A stretch of 64,000 nucleotides of DNA from Trichormus sp. M33_DOE_039. GTDB lineage: Bacteria; Cyanobacteriota; Cyanobacteriia; Cyanobacteriales; Nostocaceae. Within the stretch, counting starts at the first letter, position 1. Every line of letters starts with the position of its first letter. The notes below the pieces were generated by a model, which ran no database searches, was not told the DNA's origin, and saw nothing but the letters and a program-made list of their open reading frames with translations. This document shows positions 28,755 to 38,733 of the stretch, one piece after another. The translations under genes were made by a program, and so were the position numbers. The stretch lies in contig DVDT01000076.1 of assembly GCA_015296085.1 (NCBI GenBank), positions 1 through 64,000 of the forward strand, in the 5' to 3' direction.

Positions 28755-30458
28755 ATGATTGATCAAACATCTGTTTTTCTTGTCAGTGGTGGTGCAAAGG
28801 GGATAACAGCTGATTGTGTCATCAAACTAGCACAGCGTTATCAATGCAAATTTATTCTCTTAGGCCGTTCTAAGCCCGAACCTGAGCCTGTATGGACTGA
28901 GGGTTGTGAGGATGAAGCGGAATTGAAAAAGCGCATTATGGAGTATTTCCTCGCCAAAGGAGAAAAGCCAACACCTGCAATGGTGCAGAAGAATTTCAAA
29001 GAGATTTCATCTCAGCGAGCTATTAAAAGAACGCTCAAAGCGATTGAGCAGCGGGGTGGAAAAGCAGAGTATTTGAGTGTGGATGTCACCGATGCAGTCA
29101 CCTTATCAGAACAACTGGCTGGTGCAGTTGAGCGTGTGGGTGCGGTGACAGGTGTAATTCATGGGGCTGGAAATCTTGCAGATAAACGTATTGAGAAAAA
29201 ATCTGTCCAGGATTTTGAAACGGTTTATGCTACCAAAGTTAAAGGTTTAGAAAACATACTGCGGTGTGTACCAACAAGCCAACTGCATCATTTAATACTG
29301 TTTTCTTCTGTAGTGGGTTTTTATGGTAACGTAGGCCAGGCCGATTATGCGATCGCCAATGAAATCCTCAACAAATCAGCTCATCTTCTCAAGCTCAACC
29401 ATCCTAATTGTCATGTAGTAGCAATTAATTGGGGGCCTTGGGAAAGTGGTATGGTATCTCCAGAGTTAAAGAAAGCTTTTGCTGAACGCAATATTCACAC
29501 CATTCCTATTGAGATGGGAACGCAAATGCTAGTTGATGAATTAGCTCCCATAAATCAAGAAACTGTACAAGCAGTCATTGGTAGCCCTCTTACTTATACG
29601 CCAACAGTATTAGCTCCTGAGTTAAAAACCTATCGTATTAAGCGACAGTTAAAATTAGCAGCTAATCCCTTTTTACAAGACCATGTGATAGTCGGTAATC
29701 CAGTTCTACCAGCCACCTGTGCCTTTTCTTGGATTGCTCATAGCTGTGAACAACTATATCCAGGCTACCAATTCTTTAGTTGTCTAAATTTTAAAGTTTT
29801 AAAGGGAATTATCTTTGATGGGCAACAGGCAAATGAATATACTTTAGATCTAGAAGAAATCAGTAAATCAGATGCTAATGAAATTGAATTTAAAGCTAAA
29901 ATATGGAGTAATCATCTAGGAAAAAATCGATATCATTTCAGTGCTAATATCAAACTCAAGCGAACAATACCCTTAGCTCCCAACTATGAGTTTTTTAACC
30001 CAGAAATAACCACTTCAGATTTCAATCAGTCGTTTTATCAAAACGGCACATCCAGCTTATTTCATGGTACAGCTTTTCAGGGCATCAAAAAGATTTTTAA
30101 TATTAGTTCTGAAAAAATAACCATAGAATGCCTGTTAGCTAATTTAACAGCTAGACAACAAGGACAATTTCCAGTACAAACATTCAACCCTTATATTGTG
30201 GATGTTCAAATTCATCCTTTGTGGATATGGACACAGCATTTTTACCAACTTAGTTGTTTACCTTCAGAAATTAAATATTTTGAACAGTTTACACCTGTGC
30301 CATTTGACGAAAAGTTCTATATTTCCTGTGAAATAAAATCAAAAACAGACTCATATTTAATAGCTGATGTCATAACCCATGATTTTCAAGGAAAAATATA
30401 TTCTCAAATGCTTGGTGCTAAAGGGACTATTTTACCCAAACAATTAGCCCAACTCTAA
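28755..30458 (+). CDS. Ketoreductase (catalytic half) plus dehydratase
   Basis: 567 residues. It opens directly with the nucleotide-binding motif SGGAKGITADC (about 11-21) and contains the KR active site SSVVGFYGNVGQADYAIAN (Ser and Tyr). From about residue 300 there is a hotdog-type dehydratase with DHVIVGNPVLPAT (catalytic His) and a later VDVQIHPLW motif (Asp). It continues the domain order of the preceding protein, so the two together equal a PfaA with KS-AT-ACP2-KR-DH. AAGAAGG before the ATG supports independent translation after a 28-base gap. The frame differs from the upstream gene, and both frames carry stops in the gap. Confidence 0.87.
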   Translation: MIDQTSVFLVSGGAKGITADCVIKLAQRYQCKFILLGRSKPEPEPVWTEGCEDEAELKKRIMEYFLAKGEKPTPAMVQKNFKEISSQRAIKRTLKAIEQRGGKAEYLSVDVTDAVTLSEQLAGAVERVGAVTGVIHGAGNLADKRIEKKSVQDFETVYATKVKGLENILRCVPTSQLHHLILFSSVVGFYGNVGQADYAIANEILNKSAHLLKLNHPNCHVVAINWGPWESGMVSPELKKAFAERNIHTIPIEMGTQMLVDELAPINQETVQAVIGSPLTYTPTVLAPELKTYRIKRQLKLAANPFLQDHVIVGNPVLPATCAFSWIAHSCEQLYPGYQFFSCLNFKVLKGIIFDGQQANEYTLDLEEISKSDANEIEFKAKIWSNHLGKNRYHFSANIKLKRTIPLAPNYEFFNPEITTSDFNQSFYQNGTSSLFHGTAFQGIKKIFNISSEKITIECLLANLTARQQGQFPVQTFNPYIVDVQIHPLWIWTQHFYQLSCLPSEIKYFEQFTPVPFDEKFYISCEIKSKTDSYLIADVITHDFQGKIYSQMLGAKGTILPKQLAQL

Positions 30459-30740
30459 CCAGATATCTCTCTTAAAAAAGGAAGTGGATTTAGGGAAGTA
30501 TTTTTCATCTTTGGCTGTGAAACAGGTCAGTTTTTTCTTTGGTATGCAATAGCAGTAGCCTTTGGCAGAGAAAGATTTTTCTAGCGTGTAGCTTGTTTCT
30601 TCATAGGAGTATGTTAGTAAAACGTTAACGACATAGCAGCCTCACACGGAGAGTAAAACACGTTTCATTGAGACTGCCAACTTTAATTCATAGTACGAGA
30701 TATAAAAAATACGTGAACCAAAAATATGAGGAGTTAGTTG
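30459..30740. other. Gap inside the lipid cluster
   Basis: 282 bases with no gene or clear hairpin; GAGGAG near 30728 is the likely ribosome binding site of the next gene. Confidence 0.4.
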
Positions 30741-33700
30741 ATGCCACAATTTATCGATAATGACATTCCTAAAATAGCAATTGTTGGGATGGATTGCTGT
30801 TTGGGGAGCAGATGCAAAGATTTAGATAATTTTGAACGTAGTATTTATGAGGGAAAACAACACTTTACTCCGCTGAATGATAAAAAATGTCCAGATAAAT
30901 CAATCGATGAAAGCCAATTTGCTAGTAAGGTATCATCATTAAGTACATATATTCAAGATTGGGAAATTGATACTTTACAGTTACAAATATCACCTCAGGA
31001 ATTAGAAAATTTTCATGCTCATGAACTGTTGATGTTGAAGGTATTGAATAATGCCATCAAAGATGCAGGTCTACCTCAAGGCATGAAAATCGCAATAGTT
31101 ATCACTACTTCTAAAGATATTGCTCCATCTCAATTGCAAAGTCACAGACAATTTTTACCCACTATCAACAGCAGTGAATCCCCAATTTATCTGGAAAAAA
31201 CAATCTCTGAACAGATTAATAAATTGTGGAATTTTACTATAAATACATTTATACTTACATCTGAACAAAACTCCGCTTTTAAAGCTTTAGAAATAGCCCA
31301 AAAACTACTCACTATTCAAGAATTAGATGCTATTTTGGTGGGCGCAGTGGAGTTAAATGAGAGTAGTTCTGGCATTTTAAGTCCGGATCAAATTACACAA
31401 ATCAATACAGGTGTAAACACCCTTAGTTATGATCAAAACGTCAATGGCTGGATGATAGGTGAAGGTGCGGCGGCTGTAGTGTTAAAACTCCACAAAACTG
31501 CCAAACAAGATCACAATCGCATCTATGCAGTGATTGATGCTCTCAGTCTGATAGAAGATTCCAAATCTAAAATTTACTCAATTCCTACTACCCCAAACGC
31601 AGAAGCGATAACACAAGCTTGTCAAAGAGCTTTTGGCTTGGCAAACATCCAACCCGCAGACATCAACTATTTAGAAGTTGTGGGTAGTGGCATTCCCCAA
31701 CAAGATGAGTCAGAAATTCAGGGTTTGCTTCGCGCATATCAGACGGATAAGCCAAGTCTGACTTGTGCAATAGGTAGTGTTAAAGCCAATATTGGTCATA
31801 CTTTCGCTGTGTCGGGAATAGTCAGTTTAATTAAAACAGCACTCTGTTTATATCATCGTTATATTCCCGCAGTTCCCAAGTGGTCTAGTCCTAAAATGCC
31901 AGAGGTTTGGCATGGAAGTCCTTTTTATGTGGCGACGGAATCGAAACCTTGGTTTTTAGAAACAGGTGCTAACAGAAGAATAGCAGCTATTAACGGCATA
32001 GAAATGGATGGGGGTTATGCTCATGTAATTTTGTCAGAGGAAATTATTAAGACAAATTACAGCAGCCGATATTTAGAGCAAATGCCTTATTATATGTTTG
32101 CGATCGCTGCTGATGATCAAGCTACCCTATTAGAGAAAATCCATACTCTTCAACAAACTATCGAGGATTCTTATTCTCTATCAGCTGCTGCCAGCCTCAC
32201 TTTCATAGCTTATCAAGAATGTCAATACGCAACTTATGCCCTAGCGATTCTTGGACGCAATCAAGATGAATTAATACGAGAAATTAAACGGGCAATTGAG
32301 GGTGTCGCAGTTGCTTTCGAGACTGGTAAAGACTGGCAAACTCCCGTAGGCAGCTATTTTACAGGCAAACCATTAGGTAAACGAGGTAAAGTAAGTTTTG
32401 TTTACCCTGGTTCTTTCAGTTCCTATATAGGAATGGCTCGCGATCTCTTCCGCTTATTTCCTAACACTTATGATGACCCAGGCATTAAAGGTATTTACAA
32501 TCGCGTCGCCAATATCGAGAAAATTTTCTATCCTAGAAGTTTGAAAAAACTTTCTAAAAAGCAGTTGGAAATCCTGGAACAGCAATTGCTAGACGATCCC
32601 GTAACAATACTCGAATCTGAAGTCGGTATTGCCGGACTAATGACGAGCATTATGAGAAATTATTTCCAACTGCAACCACAGGCTGTATTCGGCTATAGCT
32701 TTGGTGAAAATAGCATGATGTTTGCTCAAGGTGTTTGGACTGAATTTAACCAAAGTAGTGAAGGGTTAAATACATCTCCGCTGTTTAAAACTCGGCTAGC
32801 TGGCCCCAAAAATGCAGTGCGTGAATATTGGGGTTTGCCTTTAATGCCAGATGATTATCAAGACAAAACATTGTGGAGTAACTTTGTACTTTTATGCCCA
32901 GTATCGCGTATTCAAGAAGCTCTCAAACACGAAAAGCATGTTTATTTGATTTTAATTAATACACCAGAGGAAGTTGTAATTGCGGGTGAGACAGAAGCTT
33001 GCCAGAGAGTGATTAAAGCCCTAAATTGTCATGCTCACCATATGCCTATCAACCATGTGATCCATTGTGAGCCAATGCAATCTGAGTACAATGAACTCGT
33101 TAGAATCAACTCTTTGCCTGTTCAAACAGTATCAAATACTGTTTTTTATTCAGCAGCAGAATATGCGCCTATTGCCCTTAACAGCTCGTCTATTGGGCAT
33201 AAAATTGCTAGAAGTCTGTGTCAATGTTTAGACTTTCCCAAGTTAGTTAACCGCGTCTACAATGATGGTTGCCGAATATTTATTGAAGTAGGTGTTGGTA
33301 GTAGCTGTTCAAGATGGATTGACGAAACTCTCAAGCAAAAAGAACATCTCACAGTGTCTCTGAATAGAAGAGGTGTGGATGCTCATACGTCTATTATTAA
33401 AACACTAGCAAAACTGTTTAGTCATCGGGTGAGTCTAAATTTATCGCCGCTATATTGTCTTTCGCAAGTAAATTCTCAGCCACAACGCTTAACTATACAT
33501 TTAGATAATCATAAAACTCCTATCATGTCTTTAGAGGCAGAATATCAAACAATTACCGAACGTGAACTGTCCAGCTTGACCATGAATAACAACAGTACAA
33601 AAGCCATACGACATAATATGAAATTCAATTTAGATTATGAAGGTGTGCAAGACCAAAATTGTAGCCAATCTATTAGTACATCAATGTGCGATCGCACATT

Positions 33701-33983
33701 GGAACATCATACAAATATACAACAGAAAGAATTTGTGCTAGCAGATAAAAACGATAAAAATCTTACAAGTTATGATTTGAATATGCACAACTTTATTAAT
33801 GAACAGCACTTACCTGATTTACGTAGACCTTACTATGAGAAACTCAAGGAAAATTTGGAGAATATGACTAAGAATCATGCCATTTTTCTGCATAATAGGC
33901 AAGAATCCCTCAAACAAATTAGTAACATTATTCAGCAACAGCTAGCTTTGTCAGCAGAAATATTGGAATCAGAACCAAATTAA
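30741..33983 (+). CDS. Chain-length-factor/acyltransferase protein, PfaB/HglD-like
   Basis: 1080 residues. The first 440 are a degenerate ketosynthase: the nucleophile region reads ILTSEQNSAFKAL instead of DAACASS, and the HGTGT histidine motif is replaced by EVVGSGI, while ANIGHTFAVSG is kept. This is the pattern of chain-length factors. An acyltransferase follows (about 560-900) with GYSFGE around the nucleophile Ser and HCEPMQ. The C-terminal 180 residues are helical and Gln/Asn-rich. In PUFA and heterocyst glycolipid systems such proteins control chain length and load or off-load acyl groups. ATG at 30741 with GAGGAG upstream is preferred over TTG at 30738. Confidence 0.85.
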   Translation: MPQFIDNDIPKIAIVGMDCCLGSRCKDLDNFERSIYEGKQHFTPLNDKKCPDKSIDESQFASKVSSLSTYIQDWEIDTLQLQISPQELENFHAHELLMLKVLNNAIKDAGLPQGMKIAIVITTSKDIAPSQLQSHRQFLPTINSSESPIYLEKTISEQINKLWNFTINTFILTSEQNSAFKALEIAQKLLTIQELDAILVGAVELNESSSGILSPDQITQINTGVNTLSYDQNVNGWMIGEGAAAVVLKLHKTAKQDHNRIYAVIDALSLIEDSKSKIYSIPTTPNAEAITQACQRAFGLANIQPADINYLEVVGSGIPQQDESEIQGLLRAYQTDKPSLTCAIGSVKANIGHTFAVSGIVSLIKTALCLYHRYIPAVPKWSSPKMPEVWHGSPFYVATESKPWFLETGANRRIAAINGIEMDGGYAHVILSEEIIKTNYSSRYLEQMPYYMFAIAADDQATLLEKIHTLQQTIEDSYSLSAAASLTFIAYQECQYATYALAILGRNQDELIREIKRAIEGVAVAFETGKDWQTPVGSYFTGKPLGKRGKVSFVYPGSFSSYIGMARDLFRLFPNTYDDPGIKGIYNRVANIEKIFYPRSLKKLSKKQLEILEQQLLDDPVTILESEVGIAGLMTSIMRNYFQLQPQAVFGYSFGENSMMFAQGVWTEFNQSSEGLNTSPLFKTRLAGPKNAVREYWGLPLMPDDYQDKTLWSNFVLLCPVSRIQEALKHEKHVYLILINTPEEVVIAGETEACQRVIKALNCHAHHMPINHVIHCEPMQSEYNELVRINSLPVQTVSNTVFYSAAEYAPIALNSSSIGHKIARSLCQCLDFPKLVNRVYNDGCRIFIEVGVGSSCSRWIDETLKQKEHLTVSLNRRGVDAHTSIIKTLAKLFSHRVSLNLSPLYCLSQVNSQPQRLTIHLDNHKTPIMSLEAEYQTITERELSSLTMNNNSTKAIRHNMKFNLDYEGVQDQNCSQSISTSMCDRTLEHHTNIQQKEFVLADKNDKNLTSYDLNMHNFINEQHLPDLRRPYYEKLKENLENMTKNHAIFLHNRQESLKQISNIIQQQLALSAEILESEPN

Positions 33984-34176
33984 TTAAATAACTGTAATTC
34001 ATAACTGTTAATTTAATTGGCACTGATCACAGTAGTTGAAACTCTAGAACAGTAACTGACTAGATATCAGAGTAATTTTGCTGCTGTATTTTGCTAAAGC
34101 TCCTAAAAAAAACCATTCTCAAGCATTATTGTCATAATTTTCGGATAATTATTTTCAAAATTCGAGGTCTAAAAAC

Positions 34177-35841
34177 GTGATTGTCACCAATAATTCCTCA
34201 CAACACTATGATAACCACTTAAAACTACTCAATTCTTTTGATGGCAAAAAACAATTTTGGCAAGGTTCTTTAGATACTTTGGTCTTTGATGAAGCAGGGA
34301 TAAAAGTAAAGCTTTTAAATTTAGATCAACCGTGTTACATTGTTAGAGTTCAAGGCAAAATAGGTGTTACTAATGAAGGCTATTTAATTCATCCTAATAA
34401 TGGTAAAATTGGAAATATAGAATTACTGATAGAGATTCCCCCTCTGACGATTCAACAGTTAGGTGATCCCAACTTCTTGAGTTTTCATAATGTGAAGTAT
34501 GCTTATGCCTGCGGTGCAATGGCGCATGGAATTGCTTCAGAAGAACTGGTGATTGCTCTCGGCAAAAAAAGCATCTTGAGTTCTTTTGGTGCTGGTGGAT
34601 TAGCTCCTATTCGTGTAGAAACTGCTATTAATCGTATTCAACAAGCTCTACCCCAGGGGCCTTACGCTTTTAATTTACTCCACAGTCCCAGCGAACCGGC
34701 TATTGAGCGCAAAGTTGTAGATTTGTATCTTCAATATCAAGTTAGAACAATAGAAGCATCTGCTTTTTTAGATTTGACTGATAATATTATCTACTACCGA
34801 GCTGCTGGACTAAGTCTAAATTCAGCCCATCAAATCGTTATCAACAATAAAATTATTGCCAAAATCTCTCGGAGAGAAGTAGCCACTAAATTTTTACAAC
34901 CTGCTCCTAGAAAAATTCTGAAACAATTAGTAGAGCAAGGTCTAATTAGTGAATTACAGGCGAATCTAGCAGAAAAAGTCCCAGTTGCTGATGATATCAC
35001 CATTGAAGCGGATTCTGGTGGACATACAGATAATCGTCCTCTAGTTTGTCTATTACCCTCCATCTTGGAATTGAGAGATCAAATTCAAAGCAAATATGGT
35101 TATGAGCAACCAGTAAGAATTGGAGCAGCCGGAGGAATTGCAACTCCACAGTCAGCACTAGCAGCTTTTATGATGGGTGCTGCTTATGTCGTCACCGGCT
35201 CTATTAACCAATCCTGCATTGAAGCAGGTACGTCTCAACACACCAAGCAATTGTTAGCTCAAGCTGAGATGGCTGATGTAATGATGGCACCCGCCGCAGA
35301 TATGTTTGAAATGGGAGTAAAAGTTCAAGTTCTTAAAAGAGGAACTTTCTTTCCTTTACGAGCGCAAAAGCTGTTTGATTTATACAAAAGCTATGAATCA
35401 ATTGAAGATATACCATTGGCCGAGAGAGAAAAATTAGAAAAACAAGTTTTCAAAAAAAGTTTAGAAGCAGTTTGGCAGGAGACAGTAGCTTATCTTTCTC
35501 AACGCAATCCAATCAAACTAGCCCAAGCAGCTAATAACCCTAAATTGAAAATGGCTTTGATTTTTCGCTGGTATCTTGGCTTATCATCTCGTTGGTCGAA
35601 TTCTGGGGAAAAAGACCGAGAAACCGATTATCAAATTTGGTGTGGCCCTGCGATGGGTAGTTTTAATGATTGGGTAAGGGGTTCATATTTAGAAGTATCA
35701 AGTAATCGGCAAGTCGTAGATGTTGCTCATCATATTATGACGGGTGCAGCGTTTTTATATCGTATTCAAAGTTTAAAACTGCAAGGGTTACAAATGCCGA
35801 ATGAATATAGTCAATATTCCCCTGTTAGTAAATTTATTTAA
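34177..35841 (+). CDS. PfaD-type FMN enoyl reductase
   Basis: 554 residues of the PfaD/2-nitropropane-dioxygenase-like group, the trans-acting enoyl reductase of PUFA synthases. Recognisable segments are the N-terminal PfaD region, SSFGAGGLAPIRVETAI, ADDITIEADSGGHTDNRPL (FMN site), IGAAGGIATPQS and AAYVVTGSINQSCIEAGTS. The C-terminal helical part WCGPAMGSFNDWV is also typical. Start is GTG at 34177 with GAGG ten bases before it. It allows full reduction of the growing chain, so the product may be saturated in places. Confidence 0.92.
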   Translation: MIVTNNSSQHYDNHLKLLNSFDGKKQFWQGSLDTLVFDEAGIKVKLLNLDQPCYIVRVQGKIGVTNEGYLIHPNNGKIGNIELLIEIPPLTIQQLGDPNFLSFHNVKYAYACGAMAHGIASEELVIALGKKSILSSFGAGGLAPIRVETAINRIQQALPQGPYAFNLLHSPSEPAIERKVVDLYLQYQVRTIEASAFLDLTDNIIYYRAAGLSLNSAHQIVINNKIIAKISRREVATKFLQPAPRKILKQLVEQGLISELQANLAEKVPVADDITIEADSGGHTDNRPLVCLLPSILELRDQIQSKYGYEQPVRIGAAGGIATPQSALAAFMMGAAYVVTGSINQSCIEAGTSQHTKQLLAQAEMADVMMAPAADMFEMGVKVQVLKRGTFFPLRAQKLFDLYKSYESIEDIPLAEREKLEKQVFKKSLEAVWQETVAYLSQRNPIKLAQAANNPKLKMALIFRWYLGLSSRWSNSGEKDRETDYQIWCGPAMGSFNDWVRGSYLEVSSNRQVVDVAHHIMTGAAFLYRIQSLKLQGLQMPNEYSQYSPVSKFI

Positions 35842-36175
35842 CTCAGGGAATTCTCCATTTTGAGTTCTTATATCAACGAGAGGATTTAGATTTTGTACTT
35901 GTTCATCAATAGGCTGCTAATTTGGATTAATTTTCTAGTCACCAAATTCATATGATTCACGACAAAAAGTTGGGATGTTCGAGCAAGCTATGAAACTTTT
36001 AAATCCTCATTTTACAAAGTTGAATTTAGTTACTAGTAGTCGGATTAGGGGGACTATTAATGAATATATGCTCAGACAATGCAATGGGAATTTAAAATTT
36101 TATGCTAACAATCTAAGACATTCAGAGTCTAGATAAATACTGTTACCACTGACCAATTAATTTCGAGGTACATGA
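35842..36175. other. Gap inside the lipid cluster
   Basis: 334 bases without a gene. TCGAGG before 36176 may be the ribosome binding site for the ACP gene. Confidence 0.4.
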
Positions 36176-36469
36176 ATGAGTCAGTCAACTAATAATCTGC
36201 ATTACACAACGGAAGAAATTCAAATGTGGTTAATCTCTAATATTGCTGCACAGATGGAAATTAACCCAGATGTGATAGATATTCGAGAGCCTTTAGACAG
36301 CTATGGTTTAGATTCTGTACAGGCAATTATACTTGCAAAAAAAGCAGAGAAATTATTGGGATTTAAGCTTTCTCCTATGTTACTTTGGCATTATCCCACC
36401 ATTGAATTGCTAGCTGAACGATTAGCTGAAGAATTGGAAACTTCGGAATTAGAAAGTTTTCAAATTTAA
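36176..36469 (+). CDS. Free-standing acyl carrier protein
   Basis: 97 residues with one phosphopantetheine site, YGLDSVQA (Ser near 43), in the four-helix ACP layout. The motif differs from the LGIDSIKR sites of the synthase, so it is a different ACP class, closer to discrete or AMP-ligase-linked carriers. It sits between the enoyl reductase and the docking-domain protein and may carry the finished chain to tailoring enzymes. Confidence 0.9.
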   Translation: MSQSTNNLHYTTEEIQMWLISNIAAQMEINPDVIDIREPLDSYGLDSVQAIILAKKAEKLLGFKLSPMLLWHYPTIELLAERLAEELETSELESFQI

Positions 36470-36510
36470 ATACTGCAAATAATTTGAACAATTAGATGAT
36501 TTTTGCAACT

Positions 36511-38376
36511 ATGAACGCATCAAAATTACTCGAAACTCTTAGTCAACAAGGTGTTCATCTGTGGGTTGATCAAGATAAACTCAATATTCGTTCTCCTAAA
36601 GGAGTAATTACACCTGAAATTCAGGAAAAATTGGTTGTTCATAAAGCAGAGATTTTGGCTTTCGTACGAGAAATGAATATTGTTAAAAACTCTGCATCTA
36701 TAATATTAAATCAAGGATTAAGCCTGCAAACTATTGGATATTTAATTGGAGGAGTAATTGATGGTAATCAGCCGCCAATTATTGATGCTGAAATTATGGC
36801 TCAAAATCTGAAGGTGACGTTTAAACCTTTACCGCATACTTACAAAAATCAAGAAGTATTAAAGTTTCGCCAAGAATTGGAGAACATACTTAGAAATCAT
36901 GGTGTTAAAATTTTGGCATGGGAAGAAGCAACACGAGAATTTAATTATGATATATCTCTTCCGGTAATTAATCAAAAAATAACCGTTAATCTCAGAGGAG
37001 TTAAAGCTGAAATCAATGCTGTTATTGATGTAGAGAATCCTCCTTCATGCTTCAGAAAATTAGGAATTGCGGTAGCCGAAAACTTTTATAAATTTTATTC
37101 CCAAATAATTTTAAAAAATCGTAATGTTCCTGTCGTGAAAATTGCAAAACTGAGCAGTTGGGCTGAGGAACACGCTGCTAAATACGTCGAAGATCCTACC
37201 AATACACAAGTGATAATTATTACTGATATTGACGAAAATTTTATTAACCCTAGTATATCCTATAAGCAAAAAATAAATATTGGATTAAAAACTTTAGTTA
37301 GGACATTTTCAGAAATTGTCATTGGAGTCTCAAGTGATAAAATTTCCATATTAAACATGAATCTTTGTGACTCTATTTTTTCCAAGAATGAGATAGAAGA
37401 GTTTGTTAAAAAATCATTGATTCCTAAAGTATTTGTTCCAATTACCCCACTATTATTGAGCCAATTTGAGTTAGGATTATATAATCCTCAAGAATCTATT
37501 TACGCTGCAAATTTAGTTAGATTAGGACAGGATTTGGCATCAACTGGTTTATTTCCATCTGGCTTTAAACTAGATGATGTTATTAAAAGAAAATCCCATA
37601 GAGATATTGTCAATGTCATAGTGAATGGCAGAACTGGTGTTTCTTATGGGTTTGTTGCTTATGCTGAACCCCCACAATATATAGGCTCACCAGAAATTAC
37701 TGCTAGCGAATGGGAAAATCTTGCACCGATTCAGGGATTAAGTAGTGATGAAATCAGGAAGAATCATAATAATAGACGTTATCTTAAAATCAAGATTGGC
37801 GAAGAATATTTCTTTAAGCAAATTCCTGATATTTGGTTGGTAAGTTCTCGATCAGGTGCAAATAAAACTGATTTAAATCTTGCTAGTGATATTGTCCGTA
37901 TTGGATTGAAAGAGAAATTATTGCTAGAACTGCCAGAAGGTATTCAAGCAGAGGTAGTAGATATCAAGCCCTCTTATGATCTTTATGTCATGCTTGCTAT
38001 TAGTTTAGCTGCTGCTTTGTATACACCTGAATTGATTCAAAATGGTGCGCCTGTTGTTCATTTTCATGGCTATCCGGCGTTTGATTGGTTTAATACTAAT
38101 GAATATTGTGTTGGTGTTAACAATCCTTCTGTACCATGTGGAACTTATGAATCTGGAGTGTTTAACTTTTTAGGAATTTCTAGTTTAGCTAGAAATTCTC
38201 AGGGAACTATAAATTTAGTTGGATTAGTAGAACCAGATCATGGCACAAATTTTATAGCCAGTGATATGGACTATTTAGTCTCAAGATTGAAAGCTGGATG
38301 TGCAGAAGGTCAAATTGAGTTGGGTGGAAAACATTTTGCATCCTTGAAGACAAACTTAAATAAATGCGAAGCTTAG
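36511..38376 (+). CDS. Unrecognised protein with N-terminal TubC-type docking domain
   Basis: About 621 residues. The first 50 (LLETLSQQGVHLWVDQDKL, SPKGVITPEIQEKL, HKAEILAF) match the TubC N-terminal docking domain that joins PKS and NRPS subunits. The remaining 570 residues match nothing I recognise. Features there are a helical region, a basic centre, and a C-terminal block rich in conserved-looking Cys, His, Asp and Glu (PVVHFHGYP, FDWF, VPCGTYESGVFNFLG, EPDHGTNF) that could be a metal site or active centre. No NRPS condensation or adenylation motifs are seen. ATG at 36511 fits the docking domain; 36496 is also possible. Likely a trans-acting partner of the ACP or synthase. Confidence 0.75.
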   Translation: MNASKLLETLSQQGVHLWVDQDKLNIRSPKGVITPEIQEKLVVHKAEILAFVREMNIVKNSASIILNQGLSLQTIGYLIGGVIDGNQPPIIDAEIMAQNLKVTFKPLPHTYKNQEVLKFRQELENILRNHGVKILAWEEATREFNYDISLPVINQKITVNLRGVKAEINAVIDVENPPSCFRKLGIAVAENFYKFYSQIILKNRNVPVVKIAKLSSWAEEHAAKYVEDPTNTQVIIITDIDENFINPSISYKQKINIGLKTLVRTFSEIVIGVSSDKISILNMNLCDSIFSKNEIEEFVKKSLIPKVFVPITPLLLSQFELGLYNPQESIYAANLVRLGQDLASTGLFPSGFKLDDVIKRKSHRDIVNVIVNGRTGVSYGFVAYAEPPQYIGSPEITASEWENLAPIQGLSSDEIRKNHNNRRYLKIKIGEEYFFKQIPDIWLVSSRSGANKTDLNLASDIVRIGLKEKLLLELPEGIQAEVVDIKPSYDLYVMLAISLAAALYTPELIQNGAPVVHFHGYPAFDWFNTNEYCVGVNNPSVPCGTYESGVFNFLGISSLARNSQGTINLVGLVEPDHGTNFIASDMDYLVSRLKAGCAEGQIELGGKHFASLKTNLNKCEA

Positions 38377-38733
38377 ATTAATGATCAGAAGCCGCATTTA
38401 TCGCTAGTAAAAAGGGCGCGTTGAGTGGGATATTCATGAATTATCACTTATTCATATTTGTCAACTCGCCCTTACGACCTCTACACATACAGAAAACCTT
38501 GGTTCAGAAATCCGGGGGACGTTATTTAAGTATTACCAACATTTTGAATATGGCATTCATCGCACTTCAAAATCCAAAATATCCTTCGGCAAAGGCAAAG
38601 TCTACAAACTTCAAAATTAATAAATCTAGATTTAATCAACGTTTCTGAATGTAGAACTGTTAAAAAGTTTTCCAGAATTGATATTAACCGTATGCAGTGT
38701 AAATTAATTTAAGTTCTAAAAACCATACATAAC
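38377..38733. other. Gap with a large hairpin
   Basis: An imperfect inverted repeat AGGGCGCGTTGA/TCAACTCGCCCT spans about 38412-38472. The 75-codon frame at 38421-38648 overlaps it and has no family resemblance, so it is not called. Confidence 0.4.

Noticed and set aside
23180-35841. Naming the synthase genes hglE, hglD, hglC and so on
   Set aside because: Domain types fit the hgl group, but the downstream set differs and orthology cannot be decided without alignment, so symbols were withheld.
38421-38648. 75-codon frame in the lipid cluster
   Set aside because: Overlaps an inverted repeat, low complexity, no resemblance.
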